From Symsagittifera roscoffensis (Eukaryota; Xenacoelomorpha; Acoela; Convolutidae), in assembly GCF_963678635.1 (NCBI RefSeq), contig NC_087065.1:68202956-68266955 (forward strand): a stretch of 64,000 nucleotides of DNA, read 5' to 3'. Position numbers and translations under genes: made by a program. The notes beneath the pieces are model-generated. The model searched no databases. It was not told the DNA's origin and worked only from the letters and a program-made list of their open reading frames with translations. This document shows, in pieces, positions 1 through 13,780 of the stretch (positions are counted from its first letter, which is position 1; each line of letters opens with the position of its first letter).

Positions 1-318
1 TATGAACAGCTCAATTGGAAAAAAATAATTATGAAGCCTTCTGAGATCAAAAACCAGTCAGAAAAAGTAATACCTTCTCTCACTGTGTCCAAAACAACCA
101 AACTGATCAAAGACGAATTAAACTTGGCCGTAAACAAGAAAAACGAATTTGAAAAATTTCTTCGGAAAAAAATAGAAAAAAATTGTTCAAATGTCGGAGA
201 GGAAAGAGTCAAGAGGAAGAAGACAATTCACGGAGAAAGTTGTTACAGACACAATTCAGCGAACGCAACAAATTCATTGAGAGGAGAAAAAATGAAGGAA
301 AGTGCAGACTTAAAATTG
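1..318 (-). repeat. Inverted segment of the array repeat
   Basis: The reverse complement of this stretch matches 2590-2910 closely, but lacks about 50 bp present there (around 2715-2765). It holds the same lysine-rich coding remnant that the other units carry on their minus strand, here readable on the plus strand because the segment is flipped (open frame 31-345). It is therefore one repeat module in the opposite orientation to the rest of the array, and the window edge cuts it. Confidence 0.7.
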
Positions 319-340
319 GATTTTAAAACTTGTAAAATTT

Positions 341-1250
341 GTTAATTGTTTCAAAATGAAAAGTTGGTGTTTTATGCGGTAAAAACTGTCGATTCACTAT
401 AAAACGTTTAGGTTCTTCGTTTTTTTTTTGCTCGGCCACTTCTCCTGAACTTTGTTTCAGACGAATGATACTAAATTGATTCTTCCGAAAATATAGGAGG
501 AGTATAAAATCTGAATTCACTTTCTGCAACGGATTTTTTTCGCCGATTTTGCTCAGCCAATCTCTGCAACTCTTTCGTCACTCACTGGTCCTGCAAATTC
601 TCTCACTCTTGTGAAGACATGTCTTGATATTGAAACGCGTTAATGATCGTTTTTGCATTTGTGTAACTGCCAATTTTTTCCAATTTTCTTGCTTTCCTCT
701 CTCTGGTCATTTGATCAAATTTGAGCTATCGCTTTAGTCTTTGGGAATGTTATAGTTTTTGGGCTGCCTCTAAAATTGTTATCTTTCTTGCTTCTGTTAC
801 CAATAGTTTTTTTTCACTGGTTGTTTCATTACAATCTCCTCGTCTATCTTTGAACCTACCAATTTAGGGTCAACTGTATTCGGCTGTGCGCGCTTAATTG
901 AAAAAATGTGATTCCTTGTTCCTAAATTTCACAATTTAGTATGAGTGATTTGGTATGTGGGTCGATTTCTCCTCTGCTGCAGTGTTACGTCAACGTCTCC
1001 ATCTTTACAGTTCGAGACAGGTTGTCTGGTTTTTTCGAATATGTTCTTGGGGTGTGTTCCATTGGGCTCTCACTTGGAACCTGTTTAAAGTTTGAAAGTT
1101 TGTAATTGATTCTTGACTGTGCAATATCAAATTTTCGTTTATTGTCCTTTATAATCCTTCTGATGTTGTTACAGTTGCTCTTGTCTCAGTTTTTTTGCTG
1201 TAGTGGATTCAACAACATTTTTTGATGTTCGTGTGATCATTTTTTGTAAA
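341..1250. other. Non-coding stretch, left part of array
   Basis: AT-rich DNA without a convincing gene. The open frames are short and have no recognisable domain. I found no second copy of this stretch among the other repeat units, so it is either unique spacer or a more diverged module. Confidence 0.4.
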
Positions 1251-1292
1251 AAGCTTTTCGTTTTCACGTTTTTGGTTCAACTTCCTTATCCT

Positions 1293-1550
1293 TTAAAAAC
1301 ATTTCCTGACAAAAAACCTACAGTTTTTTTGAGACTCGGGATTGTTGGCTGCCGTTACTTCCACCATTTGCCTGATATTTTTTGTCGCTGCATCTCTCCT
1401 CACTTCATTCAACTGGGTGTAGTGTCCAGCAACTTTTTCAAGAGTATGCTCAACTTTAGTCCACAGTCGACTATCTTTGCCGCTTAAACATCGGGCTTGT
1501 GTCTGTGCTGACCCGACATGTTCTCCAAGATTGATAAACTTTCGGCCCAA
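1293..1550 (-). pseudogene. Coding remnant, unidentified element (module 1)
   Basis: An 85-residue minus-strand frame containing KVEHTLEKVAGHYTQLNEVR. Degenerate versions of the same reading occur on the minus strand near 5340-5620 and 15820-16080, where stops and frameshifts break it. Recurrence of the same translation in diverged copies suggests it was once coding. I do not recognise the family. Confidence 0.35.
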
Positions 1551-1987
1551 GCTATGACAGGGTGGCCGTTTCAGGGGCCGCTTATCTAATGCTCATATAA
1601 TTAGAAGTTTTTCTGATTTTTTTTAAATGTTTTTTAATTCATTTCTCTGTATTTTTCCAAAGTCTGCCTGAATGTTAAACTCTGCATGTTTTTGGCTTGT
1701 TGTACTTAAGAATATGGTTGTTTTACCCAGACAGAGTTTTTGAAGTCTAATTTCATATTAAATAACATCACCTGATAATTTTCTTTAAGAATTTAGTTCT
1801 CTCTACTGAACAGCACTTATGGTATCCAATGAAAATTGATTTAATTACGTAGCAACAAATTTAATTTTTGTCGGCAAAAGAAAAATTGATTGTCTATGAG
1901 TAATTTTTTTTCCATTCGTGGTTTTATATGGGCCACGCAAGGTCTAATGGAGCCGCTTCCCCAAGTTGCGCTAGCATTGGTACTGAT

Positions 1988-2203
1988 TTAGTAGAATTTC
2001 AAGTCAGATATATTTAGCATTCCTACAGTATATGGTGTAGCTTGTGCAATTCTATGCAAAACTGAAGATGTCCTTTTGCAAATGAGGCCATCAGATGGAG
2101 TTCGAAACATACAGTATTGCTTTCTGTCTGTTGTGGTTTCAGTCAATCTTTTCATCAACGACTGGCGTATTTGCGCTGGCACCGCAAGATAATAGGCAAC
2201 CAA
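1988..2203 (-). pseudogene. Coding remnant, unidentified element (module 2)
   Basis: A 71-residue minus-strand frame with YLAVPAQIRQSLMKR and DGLICKRTSSVLHR. Diverged versions appear on the minus strand at 6072-6431 and 16659-17078 (the latter fused to Gypsy sequence), and nucleotide-level copies at 9340-9500 and 12450-12600. The minus-strand reading looks like the ancestral one because the same peptide words persist. The family is not recognised. Confidence 0.35.
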
Positions 2204-2472
2204 AATATAACCATCTGCTACTTAGAACTGGTTCAAAATCGAATTTGTGTACGGCCCCATCAACTCATATCCGTGTCTGTATCCTCCATCAACCACTTTT
2301 CTTAAGCGCAACCCACGTATATTTGGGTATGAGTTCAGCCAATAGGCCTTTAGATAGTTCCGGTCCTCTTTCAAGGGTCCTTTAATTGGAATGATTTCTT
2401 TGTAGCTGGTCTCCACCCCAAAAATTCGTCGGGTGTTGTCCTTCCTGAAAGACCTGGCTAAGTCCTATTAAC

Positions 2473-2938
2473 TTACCTTCCTTTTTCCTGTTCTCTAAAG
2501 TCTTTTTTTGTTTTTGACAAAATCCAGGATAATCTATTTGGATGGATCTGATTCCAGACTTTTAAGTCTGCACTTTTCTCATTTATTCTCCTCTCATTGA
2601 ATATGTTGCGTTCGCTGAATTGTGTCTGTAACAACTTTCTCCGTGAGTTGTCTTCCTTTTCTTGACTCTTTCCTCTCCGACATTTGAACAATTTTTCCAA
2701 CAAAACTTTTCATATTCGTTTTTTTTAGTTACCCGACTGATTTCAAGTTTGTGGGTGTAATTATCGGATAAGTTTTGATTATGGCCAAGTTCAATTCGTC
2801 TTTGAACAGTTCGGTTGTTTTGGAAACAGTGAGAGAACGTATTACCTTTTCTGACTGGTTTTTGTTCTCAGAATGCTTTATAAATTTTTTTCCAGTTGAG
2901 TTGTTCATATTCAATGAATCTGCTGTTCTAACTATCAA
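2473..2938 (-). pseudogene. Lysine-rich coding remnant (module 3)
   Basis: Two overlapping minus-strand frames (2473-2703 and 2729-2938) carry words such as NQSEKVIRSLTVSKTTELFK and CRRGKSQEKEDNSRRK. The same words recur at 13014-13217 on the minus strand, at 12795-13004 in part, and on the plus strand in the inverted piece at 31-345. It may be a fragment of a nucleic-acid-binding protein of a mobile element. No motif identifies it. Confidence 0.35.
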
Positions 2939-5900
2939 GTGCTCAGCGAAAACGTTTGATTAACATCACAACAAAGTTATGGTGTAACTCAGCCATAGTT
3001 TGACACTCGGTTCTCTCAATTATTAATCAACTATTTGCTGTTAACATTCACATGTCTTTGTCTTGTATTTTGTCAATCATGAGTTGGTATGGGAATAATC
3101 TATCCCCGACGTTTCATTCTGGAGGATCGATAGCTTTTTTTCCATGAAACTTGTTAATTTTCTGCTAAGTAATAAGTTTTCTTACTAAGTAATAAGTGGC
3201 TCATTGTGGGCTAAAAGCCTTATCGTTATGAGAACATAAATGTGTCCAAATGATCTACTAGTTGCTTTTCTGTTTTGCTAGAGCTGTGTTCTTGATAGGC
3301 AATATGAGCGATTGGGCTCCTTTTAATTGTTTGTTTTACCGTGTGAATCTAGTGCTGCTGTAGGTCTTATATATAGTGGTTTGTGGGTCGTCATATGTGC
3401 TTAGATTTGCGAAGAATTTTTGTTCTTTTTGTTTATTTGCGGTCTAAGTAATAATTTGTATTGAATTGAATTTCAAACAAAATTCCTCTAAAATTGTGTG
3501 AAAAAAATTCGAGCTACGCTTGCTTGTCTACTGACCTGCACATGAGTTGCACATCAGTTATAAATTTCTTTATGGGTTGAAAACAAAATTTTCATGAAAA
3601 TAACATTGCGGAGAGAATTGTGAGTCTAGGATCTAATATAGCCCTCCTAAAATGGCTAAAAATTTGTTTTTGATGCGTAGTAAATTCAGTTTTTTGATTG
3701 AAGAGATTTCTTGAGAGCAATTTTTTTCTCCATTGAGGTATATATAGTTTTTCATGTCTTTAAAATATCCGCTAAAATCGTAGAAGACTGAGAAACCGGT
3801 TAAGTCAGCGAGTTTCCTTAGGTTTTTGTCAATGGATTGTCATCAGAAGTTATAAAGTTTAAGTCCTCGAAAATGTTGTGTTCTGATATGATATAGAATG
3901 GTGGATTTTGTGTAAAAATCTATTGATTGTAATTCGGTGTTGGGAGTTCTGGCTACTTTGAGTATGCTATCTGGTGAAAATTTGTTGAAAACTAAAAAAT
4001 TAAAAATTTTGATTCGGCAAATATCTTTAGGTCGGTATTTTTCTCCGCTGAGTCATTTATAATATTTTATTTCTCTAAATCATCCACTATAATCCTGTGT
4101 AAATTTCTAGGAATCCGGCTGTTCCAGCAGGTTTCCTTAAGTTTTAGTCTATGGATTATCGTTGGATTGCACCCATTTTAGAGGTAAATTCTTGAAAAGG
4201 TTGTAATCTGACGTGATGTTAACAAATGGATTTCTAGTGAACCCCTTTTGATTAAAAATCATTGTAGGGATTTCTGGCTAATTTGCTTTTGGAAATTACA
4301 TATAATATTTGGTGATATATCTTTAAATCGATACTTTTCTCCGGTGAGTCATTTATAATAGTTTATTTCTCTAAAATATCCACTATAATCCTGGGTAGAT
4401 GTCTTGGAAACCGGCTGTTCCTGCGGATTTTCTTGGGTTTTGGTCTACAGATTGTACTTGAAGACCATCCATTTTAGTGGTAAGTTCTTGAAAATGTTGC
4501 GTTCTGACGTGATGTGAATAATGGGATTTCGCGTAAACCCCCCAATTGATTAAAAATCAGTGTTGTTGTTTCTGGCTACTGTGCGTGAGCTTTCTGTTGA
4601 ATTTTTTTAGTGGCTGCATTAGTGGTTGCATCAGTGCAGGGTATGGTGCAAGGGGATCAAATTTATGTTTGTCACGGCTTAACTTTTTGAAAAAGTGTAA
4701 AACTTAACCGGTTGCTTTCTGGGATAGAATTGAGTACGGATATGTCAAGAACTTGAACAAAAACAAGCATTTTGTCAAAAAAAGTTGAACATTTTTCAAT
4801 AAGCCAAAACATTATCTGCAAAATTTGGTCAAATAGTCAAAAGTTTTAGTAGATTTCAAGCTGTCTGCAAATTTATAATTGAATTTGAATGTATGGAATT
4901 TGCTTTGGTAGACAAGCTAGCGATTTTTTACTTCTAAAAACTAAGTGAGTTGAGTTTTTAGCGATTTTTCCTGGTTCAAATTATGAAAACATATAGTGCC
5001 TACGAAAACTTGCAAGCTTTCAAAACATTGATTTCCTAAAAAAATTTACTAGTGAAACTTTTTGGATTCAAACAGTAACATAATATGGAGAAGTTCAATC
5101 AACAGTTAGTGAGACAAAAGCAGCATTTGCAGAGAGAACAGTTCAGTCTTTAAAACATTTTAAGTGTCCTTATATTGATGATCATGGTGAAGAAATTGTT
5201 TCAGCATTGTCTGCAAAATATTCTGCGACGTACAGTGTTGAAAATTTCAAAAAGCAGTTTTTTTTGCTGTAGTGGATTCAATGAAGTTTCTTGATTTTGC
5301 TTTGATCACTTTTTGTTAAAGGTTTTTCGTTTTCACGTTTTTGGTTCAACTTCCTTAACCTTTAAAAACATTTCCCGACAGGAAACCCAAGGTTTTTTTG
5401 AGATCTGGGATTGTTGGCTGCCGTTACTTCCACCAATTGCCTCATATTGTTTTTCGCCGCACATCAGACTTCATTCTACTGGGTGTAGTTTCCAGCAATT
5501 TTTTCATGATTATGGCACGATCTTAGTCATCGGGCTTGTGTCTTTGCTGGCCTGTCATTTGTGCACAACCTTCATGTTCTCCGATTTTGACAAATTTTTG
5601 GCCCATGCTGTGACAGGTTGGCCGTTTCAGGGGCCGCCTATCGAATGTTCAGGTAATCAGGAGTTTTACTGAATTCTTTTAAGTTTTTCAATTCAATTTT
5701 CGGTATTTTTCCAAAGTGGGCCTGAATGTTAACTTTTGCAAGTTTTTGGCTTGTTCTACCTAGGATATTAATTGTTGTACTCCAGACAGATTTTTTGAAG
5801 TCTAACTGTATATTAAATAGTATCACCTGATAAATTTCTTTGCGAATTTCGTTCTCTCTACTAGCCGACAATTTCGATGATCGCTTATTGGACAGAAATT

Positions 5901-6464
5901 TTTGCTCGATGTTAGATTCTGTGCAGAATTTTTTCATTATTTATACCCCTTGAGTCCCGATCCTTTTTTATTGCTTGTGATAACCCATGAAAATCGATGT
6001 AACTACTTAAAAACTTTTTTGAAGAATTTAACTCTTAGTTAGTAACTTTTGGCAAAATTAAATAAAATTTTCTATGAATCGCTACCACTAGATAGTTTTT
6101 CTTCCCTTTGTGGTTTTATATGGGCCAAGCAAGGTCCAATGAAGCCGCATCTCCACGTTGCTATAGCATTGTTGCTGATTTTGTAGATTTTTAAGAAAGA
6201 TGTATTTAGCATTCCTACAGTATATGGTTTAATTCGTGCACTCCTCTGCAAAACCGAAGATGTCCTTTTGCAAATGAGGCCATCAGAAGTGGTTGGAAAT
6301 ATCCAGCATTGCCTTCTATGTGGAGTGGTTTCATTCAATCCTTTTTTATCAACGACTGGCGTAGTTGCGCTGGCACCGCAAGATAACAGGCAACATAAAC
6401 ATAACAGTCTGCTACTTAGAACCGAATCCAAATCGGAGTTTTTTACAGAGCCCCATCAACTCAA

Positions 6465-9400
6465 ACCCGTGTCTATCTCCTCCATCAACCACTTTTCTTA
6501 AACGCACTCCACGTATCTTTGAGGATGAGTTCAGCTTATAGGGCTGTAGATAGTTCCGCTTTTCTTCCAAGGGTCCTTTGATTGAAATGATTATTTTTTC
6601 AGCTGGTCTCCACCCCAAAATTGGTCCAGTGTAGTTCTTCCTGAAAAACCCGGCTAAGTCCTATAAAATAGCCTGCCTTTTTCCTGTCCTCTAAATTATT
6701 TTTTTGATAAACTCCAGGATAATCTATAAGATCTGATTGCAGACTTTCAGTATCCAATTTCCCTAATTTATTCTCCTCTCATTGAATTTGTTGCGTTCGC
6801 TGAATTGTGTCTCTAAAAACTTTCTCCGTGAGTTGTCTTCTTCATCTTGACTCTTCCCTCTCCGACATTTGAACAATTTTTTTTCCTATTTTTTCCCAAC
6901 AAAATTTTTCATGTTCGTTTTTTGTTCAGTTACCCGACTGATTTCAAATTTGAGGGTTTTTTAAAATTCGGATAACTTTTGATTACGGCCAAGTTTTTTC
7001 ATCTTTGAACAGTTTGGTTGTTTTGGAAACAGTATGAGAACCTATTAATTTTTCTAATTGGTTTTTGTTCTCAGTAAGCTATATAATTATTTTCTCCCAG
7101 TTGAGCTGTTCATTGTCAATGAATCTGTTGTTCAAACCATCAAGTGCATAGTGAAAGCGTTTGATTAACGTCACAACAAATTTTTTGTGTAACTTAGCCC
7201 TTGTTTGACAGTCGGTTCTCTCAATAATTAATCAACAATTTGCTGTTAACATTCACATGTCTTTGTCTGGTATTTATACAATCTTGTGTTGATATGAGAG
7301 TAATCTATCCACCGACGTGTCTTTCTGGAGAATCGATAGCTTTTGTTCTTATCAATATTTTCACCATTTAATCATGATGCGAATGGCGATCACCTTCTTA
7401 TGATCTATTTCTTTTAGAAACCAGTTACCCTATGTAATGTTTGAACATACTGACTGCTCAAACTACTGCAAGCAGATCCAGGTTTCAAATGGTCTCAATA
7501 AAAGATTGACTTGTTTTTCAAAAGAATTTTTTATCCAGTTCTAGCCTGGTTTGGGTACAGTGACACTCTCTGTACAGGTAATAAGTGCGGTGGCGGTAGT
7601 AGGCTGTGTTGGTTATCCAAGTTTAATTCTTCATTCCGACCGGGTTAAAGAAAATTTGGAAACAAGTGAAAGCTGTTAAAAGTTGTATCAGTTATTTTGT
7701 TAAATCTGAAATTCGTTTCTTTACCACAATTGCCATGCAAAGTTTGCTCAAATTTTAAGCAGTTCATGCAAAAGCTGCCGATTTAAAAAATGATTATGAT
7801 TTATGAAAAAAAACTTCAGATAATTGTCAATTATTATTTGATTTTCCTGAGTGTTAGAAATAACCCATAAAGTCTAGAAAAAAATTGGTGATTTATTTAA
7901 TTAGTAAATTACGAATGCTTACTTACATAGAGTTGGAGTTGGCAAAAAAGTCATCCCTTGAGGAAAAGAGTATCTTTGGTTGGTTGGTGATTCGAAGCAT
8001 TGCTGAATAGGTTTTTAGTGCGTAAGGGTGGCCAAAGAAGCTCAAGTGCATTTCTTCCGAAGAACTGGTAATTCGCCATCTTTTGTATCAAATTATAGAG
8101 TTTGAAGTTACTTTTTGTTCCGTAAATAAAATCTAATTTTGGGTTTCAACAGTTTGAAAATGCCTTTGTGGGATGATTAGGGCACGTGCGTCTTCGATGG
8201 GGAACGTGTCGGGTAAAATAAACACATATGTTTGACGGGGACGATGAGGTGCATGTTAGTACTTTTGATGCAATTAGTGACATTTATAAATATAGTGACG
8301 TATCTTTTGAATTACAAACATATAGCGTTGCGGTGTTTTAAGGCGAACATTTTTTCGAAAGTTTTTCTTAAATGAAATGTTAGTAAGTGTGCGTGTCAGT
8401 TAGTTTTGTACTCAACATCAATTAGTGTGATCAGTTAAAATCGCGTGCAAGAAATTGTTTGGCAGTAGGAAAATTATACGACAGTTGGAAAATTTCAAAG
8501 CATCTAAGGAATGATTCATAGGCTTTGGTGTTTTTTAATTCATGCTCAAAAACCTGGTCGACTTTTTTGTTATAACGGCTTAAATCGAAGACATAATCGG
8601 TTTTTATTTTGAAATTTTTCAGCGATTTGTGAGTTTACTGCAGCGTCGGTGTCTTATGGTAAACCTTCCATATGTCGGATGTCATTGTGGTCGTAATTGT
8701 GAAAGGTTGGATTTGCGTGCGATGAAAAGTCTGAGGAGTTGTGATAAGCCAATGCTAGTAAAAGTTTTTGAGCTGTCATAAGGCTGTTTTAAATAATTCA
8801 TCGTCATCAGATTTGCTGAAGGGTAAACTAAGTCGGTTATTGATGTAAAAAAACCAACACCAAGTTATGGTGGGAATTACTGTGTATTCGTCAATATATG
8901 AATCTCTTTGGCTGTGCTTTTTTGGTTCTAATTTCATATTAAATAACATCACCTGATAATTTTCTTTAAGAATTTAGTTCTCTCTACTAACCCGCACTTT
9001 CGATGATCGCTTACTGGACAGAATTTGTGCTCAATGCTAGGTTCCTAGCAGAGTTTGTTCATTGTGCACCCCTTAATTCCCGATACCTTTTTATCGCGTA
9101 TGGTATCCCTTGAAAATCGATTTAATTACGTAGCAACATTTTGGACGATTTTAACCCACATATTTAATTTTTGTCGGCAAAAGAAAAATTGATTGTCTAT
9201 GAGTAATTTTTTTTCCTTTCGTGGCTTTATATGGGCCACGCAAGTTCCAATGGAGCCGCTTCCCCAAGTTGCGATAGCATTGGTACTGATTTAGTAGAAT
9301 TTCAAGTCAGATATATTTAGCATTCCTACAGTATATGGTGTAGCTTGTGCATTTCTATGCAAAACTGAAGATGTTCTTTTGCAAATGAGGCCATCAGATG

Positions 9401-12400
9401 GAGTTCGAAACTTACAGTATTGCTTTCTGTTTGTTGTGGTTTCAGTCAATCCTTTCCATCAACGACTGGCGTATTTGCGCTGGCACCGCGAGATAATAGG
9501 CAACCAAAATATAACCATCTGCTACTTAGAACTGGTTCCAAATCGAATTTGTGTAGGGCCCCATCAACTCAAACCCGTGTCTATCTCCTCCATCAACCAC
9601 TTTTCTTAAACGCACTCCACGTATCTTTGAGGATGAGTTCAGCTTATAGGGCTGTAGATAGTTCCGCTTTTCTTCCAAGGGTCCTTTGATTGAAATGATT
9701 ATTTTTTCAGCTGGTCTCCACCCCAAAATTGGTCTAGTGTAATTCTTCCTGAAAAACCCGGCCAAGTCCTATAAAATAGCCTGCCTTTTTCCTGTCCTCT
9801 AAATTATTTTTTTGATAAACTCCAGGATAATCTATAAGATCTGATTGCAGACTTTCAGTATCCAATTTCCCTAATTTATTCTCCTCTCATTGAATTTGTT
9901 GTGTTCGCTGAATTGTGTCTCTAAAAACTTTCTCCGTGAGTTGTCTTCTTCATCTTGACTCTTCCCTCTCCGACATTTGAACAATTTTTTTTCCTATTTT
10001 TTCCCAACAAAATTTTTCATGTTCGTTTTTTGTTCAGTTACCCGACTGATTTCAAATTTGAGGGTTTTTTAAAATTCGGATAACTTTTGATTACGGCCAA
10101 GTTTTTTCATCTTTGAACAGTTTGGTTGTTTTGGAAACAGTAAGAGAACCTATTAATTTTTCTAATTGGTTTTTGTTCTCAGTAAGCTATATAATTATTT
10201 TCTCCCAGTTGAGCTGTTCATTGTCAATGAATCTGTTGTTCAAACCATCAAGTGCATAGTGAAAGCGTTTGATTAACGTCACAACAAACTTTTTGTGTAA
10301 CTTAGCCCTTGTTTGACAGTCGGTTCTCTCAATAATTAATCAACAATTTGCTGTTAACATTCACATGTCTTTGTCTGGTATTTATACAATCTTGTGTTGA
10401 TATGAGAGTAATCTATCCACCGACGTGTCTTTCTGGAGAATCGATAGCTTTTGTTCTTATCAATGTTTTCACCATTTAATCATGATGCGAATGGCGATCA
10501 CCTTCTTATGATCTATTTCTTTTAGAAACCAGTTACCCTATGTAATGTTTGAACATACTGACTGCTCAAACTACTGCAAGCAGATCCAGGTTTCAAATGG
10601 TCTCAATAAAAGATTGACTTGTTTTTCAAAAGAATTTTTTATCCAGTTCTAGCCTGGTTTGGGTACAGTGACACTCTCTGTACAGGTAATAAGTGCGGTG
10701 GCGGTAGTAGGCTGTGTTGGTTATCCAAGTTTAATTCTTCATTCCGACCGGGTTAAAGAAAATTTGGAAACAAGTGAAAGCTGTTAAAAGTTGTATCAGT
10801 TATTTTGTTAAATCTGAAATTCGTTTCTTTACCACAATTGCCATGCAAAGTTTGCTCAAATTTTAAGCAGTTCATGCAAAAGCTGCCGATTTAAAAAATG
10901 ATTATGATTTATGAAAAAAACTTCAGATAATTGTCAATTATTATTTGATTTTCCTGAGTGTTAGAAATAACCAATAAAGTCTAAAAAAAAATTGGTGATT
11001 TATTTAATTAGTAAATTACGAATGCTTACTTACATAGAGTTGGAGTTGGCAAAAAAGTCATCCCTTGAGGAAAAGAGTATCTTTGGTTGGTTGGTGATTC
11101 GAAGCATTGCTGAATAGGTTTTTAGTGCGTAAGGGTGGCCAAAGAAGCTCAAGTGCATTTCTTCCGAAGAACTAGTAATTCGCCATCTTTTGTATCAAAT
11201 TATAGAGTTTGAAGTTACTTTTTGTTCCGTAAATAAAATCTAATTTTGGGTTTCAACAGTTTGAAAATGCCTTTGTGGGATGATTAGGGCACGTGCGTCT
11301 TCGATGGGGAACGTGTGGGTAAAATAAACACATATGTTTGACGGGGACGATGAGGTGCATGTTAGTACTTTTGATGCAATTAGTGACATTTATAAATATA
11401 GTGACGTATCTTTTGAATTACAAACATATAGCGTTGCGGAGTTTTAAGGCGAACATTTTTTCGAAAGTTTTTCTTAAATGAAATGTTAGTAAGTGTGCGT
11501 GTCAGTTAGTTTTGTACTCAACATCAATTAGTGTGATCAGTTAAAATCGCGTGCAAGAAATTGTTTGGCAGTAGGAAAATTATACGACAGTTGGAAAATT
11601 TCAAAGCATCTAAGGAATGATTCATAGGCTTTGGTGTTTTTTAATTCATGCTCAAAAACCTGGTCGACTTTTTTGTTATAACGGCTTAAATCGAAGACAT
11701 AATCGGTTTTTATTTTGAAATTTTTCAGCGATTTGTGAGTTTACTGCAGCGTCGGTGTCTTATGGTAAACCTTCCATATGTCGGATGTCATTGTGGTCGT
11801 AATTGTGAAAGGTTGGATTTGCGTGCGATGAAAAGTCTGAGGAGTTGTGATAAGCCAATGCTAGTAAAAGTTTTTGAGCTGTCATAAGGCTGTTTTAAAT
11901 AATTCATCGTCATCAGATTTGCTGAAAGTAAACTAAGTCGGTTATTGATGTAAAAAATCCAACACCAAGTTATGGTGGGAATTACTGTGTATTCGTCAAT
12001 ATATGAATCTCTTTGGCTGTGCTTTTTTGGTTCTAATTTCATATTAAATAACATCACCTGATAATTTTCTTTAAGAATTTAGTTCTCTCTACTAACCCGC
12101 ACTTTCGATGATCGCTTACTGGACAGAATTTGTGCTCAATGCTAGGTTCCTAGCAGAGTTTGTTCATTGTGCACCCCTTAATTCCCGATACCTTTTTATC
12201 GCGTATGGTATCCCTTGAAAATCGATTTAATTACGTAGCAACATTTTGGACGATTTTAACCCACATATTTAATTTTTGTCGGCAAAAGAAAAATTGATTG
12301 TCTATGAGTAATTTTTTTTTCCTTTCGTGGCTTTATATGGGCCACGCAAGTTCCAATGGAGCCGCTTCCCCAAGTTGCGATAGCATTGGTACTGATTTAG

Positions 12401-12680
12401 TAGAATTTCAAGTCAGATATATTTAGCATTCCTACAGTATATGGTGTAGCTTGTGCATTTCTATGCAAAACTGAAGATGTTCTTTTGCAAATGAGGCCAT
12501 CAGATGGAGTTCGAAACTTACAGTGTTGCTTTCTGTTTGTTGTGGTTTCAGTCAATCCTTTCCATCAACGACTGGCGTATTTGCGCTGGCACCGCGAGAT
12601 AATAGGCAACCAAAATATAACCATCTGCTACTTAGAACTGGTTCCAAATCGAATTTGTGTAGGGCCCCATCAACTCAAAT
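6465..12680. repeat. Recent tandem duplication of a 3.1-kb unit
   Basis: 6465-9572 and 9573-12680 are nearly identical over most of their length, with only occasional single-base differences (for example near 7369 versus its partner near 10466). The offset is 3105-3108 bp. The outer junctions fall inside older diverged repeats, as expected from unequal crossing-over between neighbouring array units. It contains no intact gene. Confidence 0.8.
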
Positions 12681-13723
12681 CAGTGTCTGTATCCTCCATC
12701 AACCACTTTTCTTAAGCGCAATCCACGTGTATTTGGGTATGAGTTCAGCCAACAGGCCTTTAGATAGTTCCGGTCCTCTTTCAAGGGTCCTTTATTAAGA
12801 ATGATTTCTTTGTAGCTGGTCTCCACCCCAAAAAATCGTCGGTTGTTGTCCCTCCTGAAAGACCCGGCTAAGTCCTATCAAATTACATTCCTTTTTCTGT
12901 TCTCTAAAATCTTTTTTTGTTTTTGACAAAACCCAGGATAACCCGTGAGTTGTCTTCCTCCTCTTGACTCTTTCCTCTCCGACATTTGAACATTTTTTTT
13001 CCAACGAAATTTTTCATATTGTTTTTTTTAGTTGCCCGATTGATTTCAAGTTTGAGGGTGTAGTTATTGGATAAATTTTGATTACGGCCAAGTTTATTTC
13101 GTCTTTGAACAGTTTGGTTGTTTTGGAAACAGTGAGAGAACGTATTACCTTTTCTAACTGGTTTTTGTTCTCAAAATGCTTTACAATTTTTTTTCCAGTT
13201 GAGTTGTTCATAGTCAATGAATCTGCTGTTCAAACTATCGAGTGCTTAGCGAAAGCGTTTGCTTAACGTCACAACAAAATTATGATGTAACTCAGCCATA
13301 GTTTGCCACTCGGTTCTCTCAATTATTAATCAACCATTTGCTCTTAACATTCACATGTCTTTGTCTTGTATTTATTCAATCATGAGTTGGTATGGGAGTA
13401 ATCTATCCACGACATTTCATTCTGGAGGATCGATAGCTTTTTTTTCCATGAAACTTGTTAATTTTCTGCAAAGTAATAAGTTTTCTTATTAAGTAATAAG
13501 TGGCTCATTGTGGGCTAAAAGCCTTATCGTTATGAGAACATAAATGCGTCCGAATGATCTACTAGTTGCTTTTCTGTTTGCTAGAGCTGTGTTCTTGATA
13601 GGCAATATAAGCGATTGGGCTCCTTTTAATGTTTTGTTTTGATGTTGTCGTTTTGATTGTAGTGAAAATGTTTATGTGTGGCATGAATTATTATTGCTTT
13701 TGGTTTGGTTAACCGTGTGAATC

Positions 13724-13780
13724 TAGTGCTGCTGTTGTTGCTGTTGTTGTTGTTGTTTTTGTTGTTGTTGTTTGTGGTTA
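13724..13780. repeat. GTT/GCT trinucleotide microsatellite
   Basis: An impure run of GTTGTT and GCTGTT triplets. The corresponding place in the older unit near 3345-3360 has only CTGCTG, so the run expanded in this unit after the duplication, together with an insertion of about 90 bp just upstream. Confidence 0.8.

Noticed and set aside
5313-5672. 119-codon plus-strand ORF in the array, and its partner at 15791-16128
   Set aside because: The reading is not kept in all units, and the opposite strand holds the recurring peptide words.
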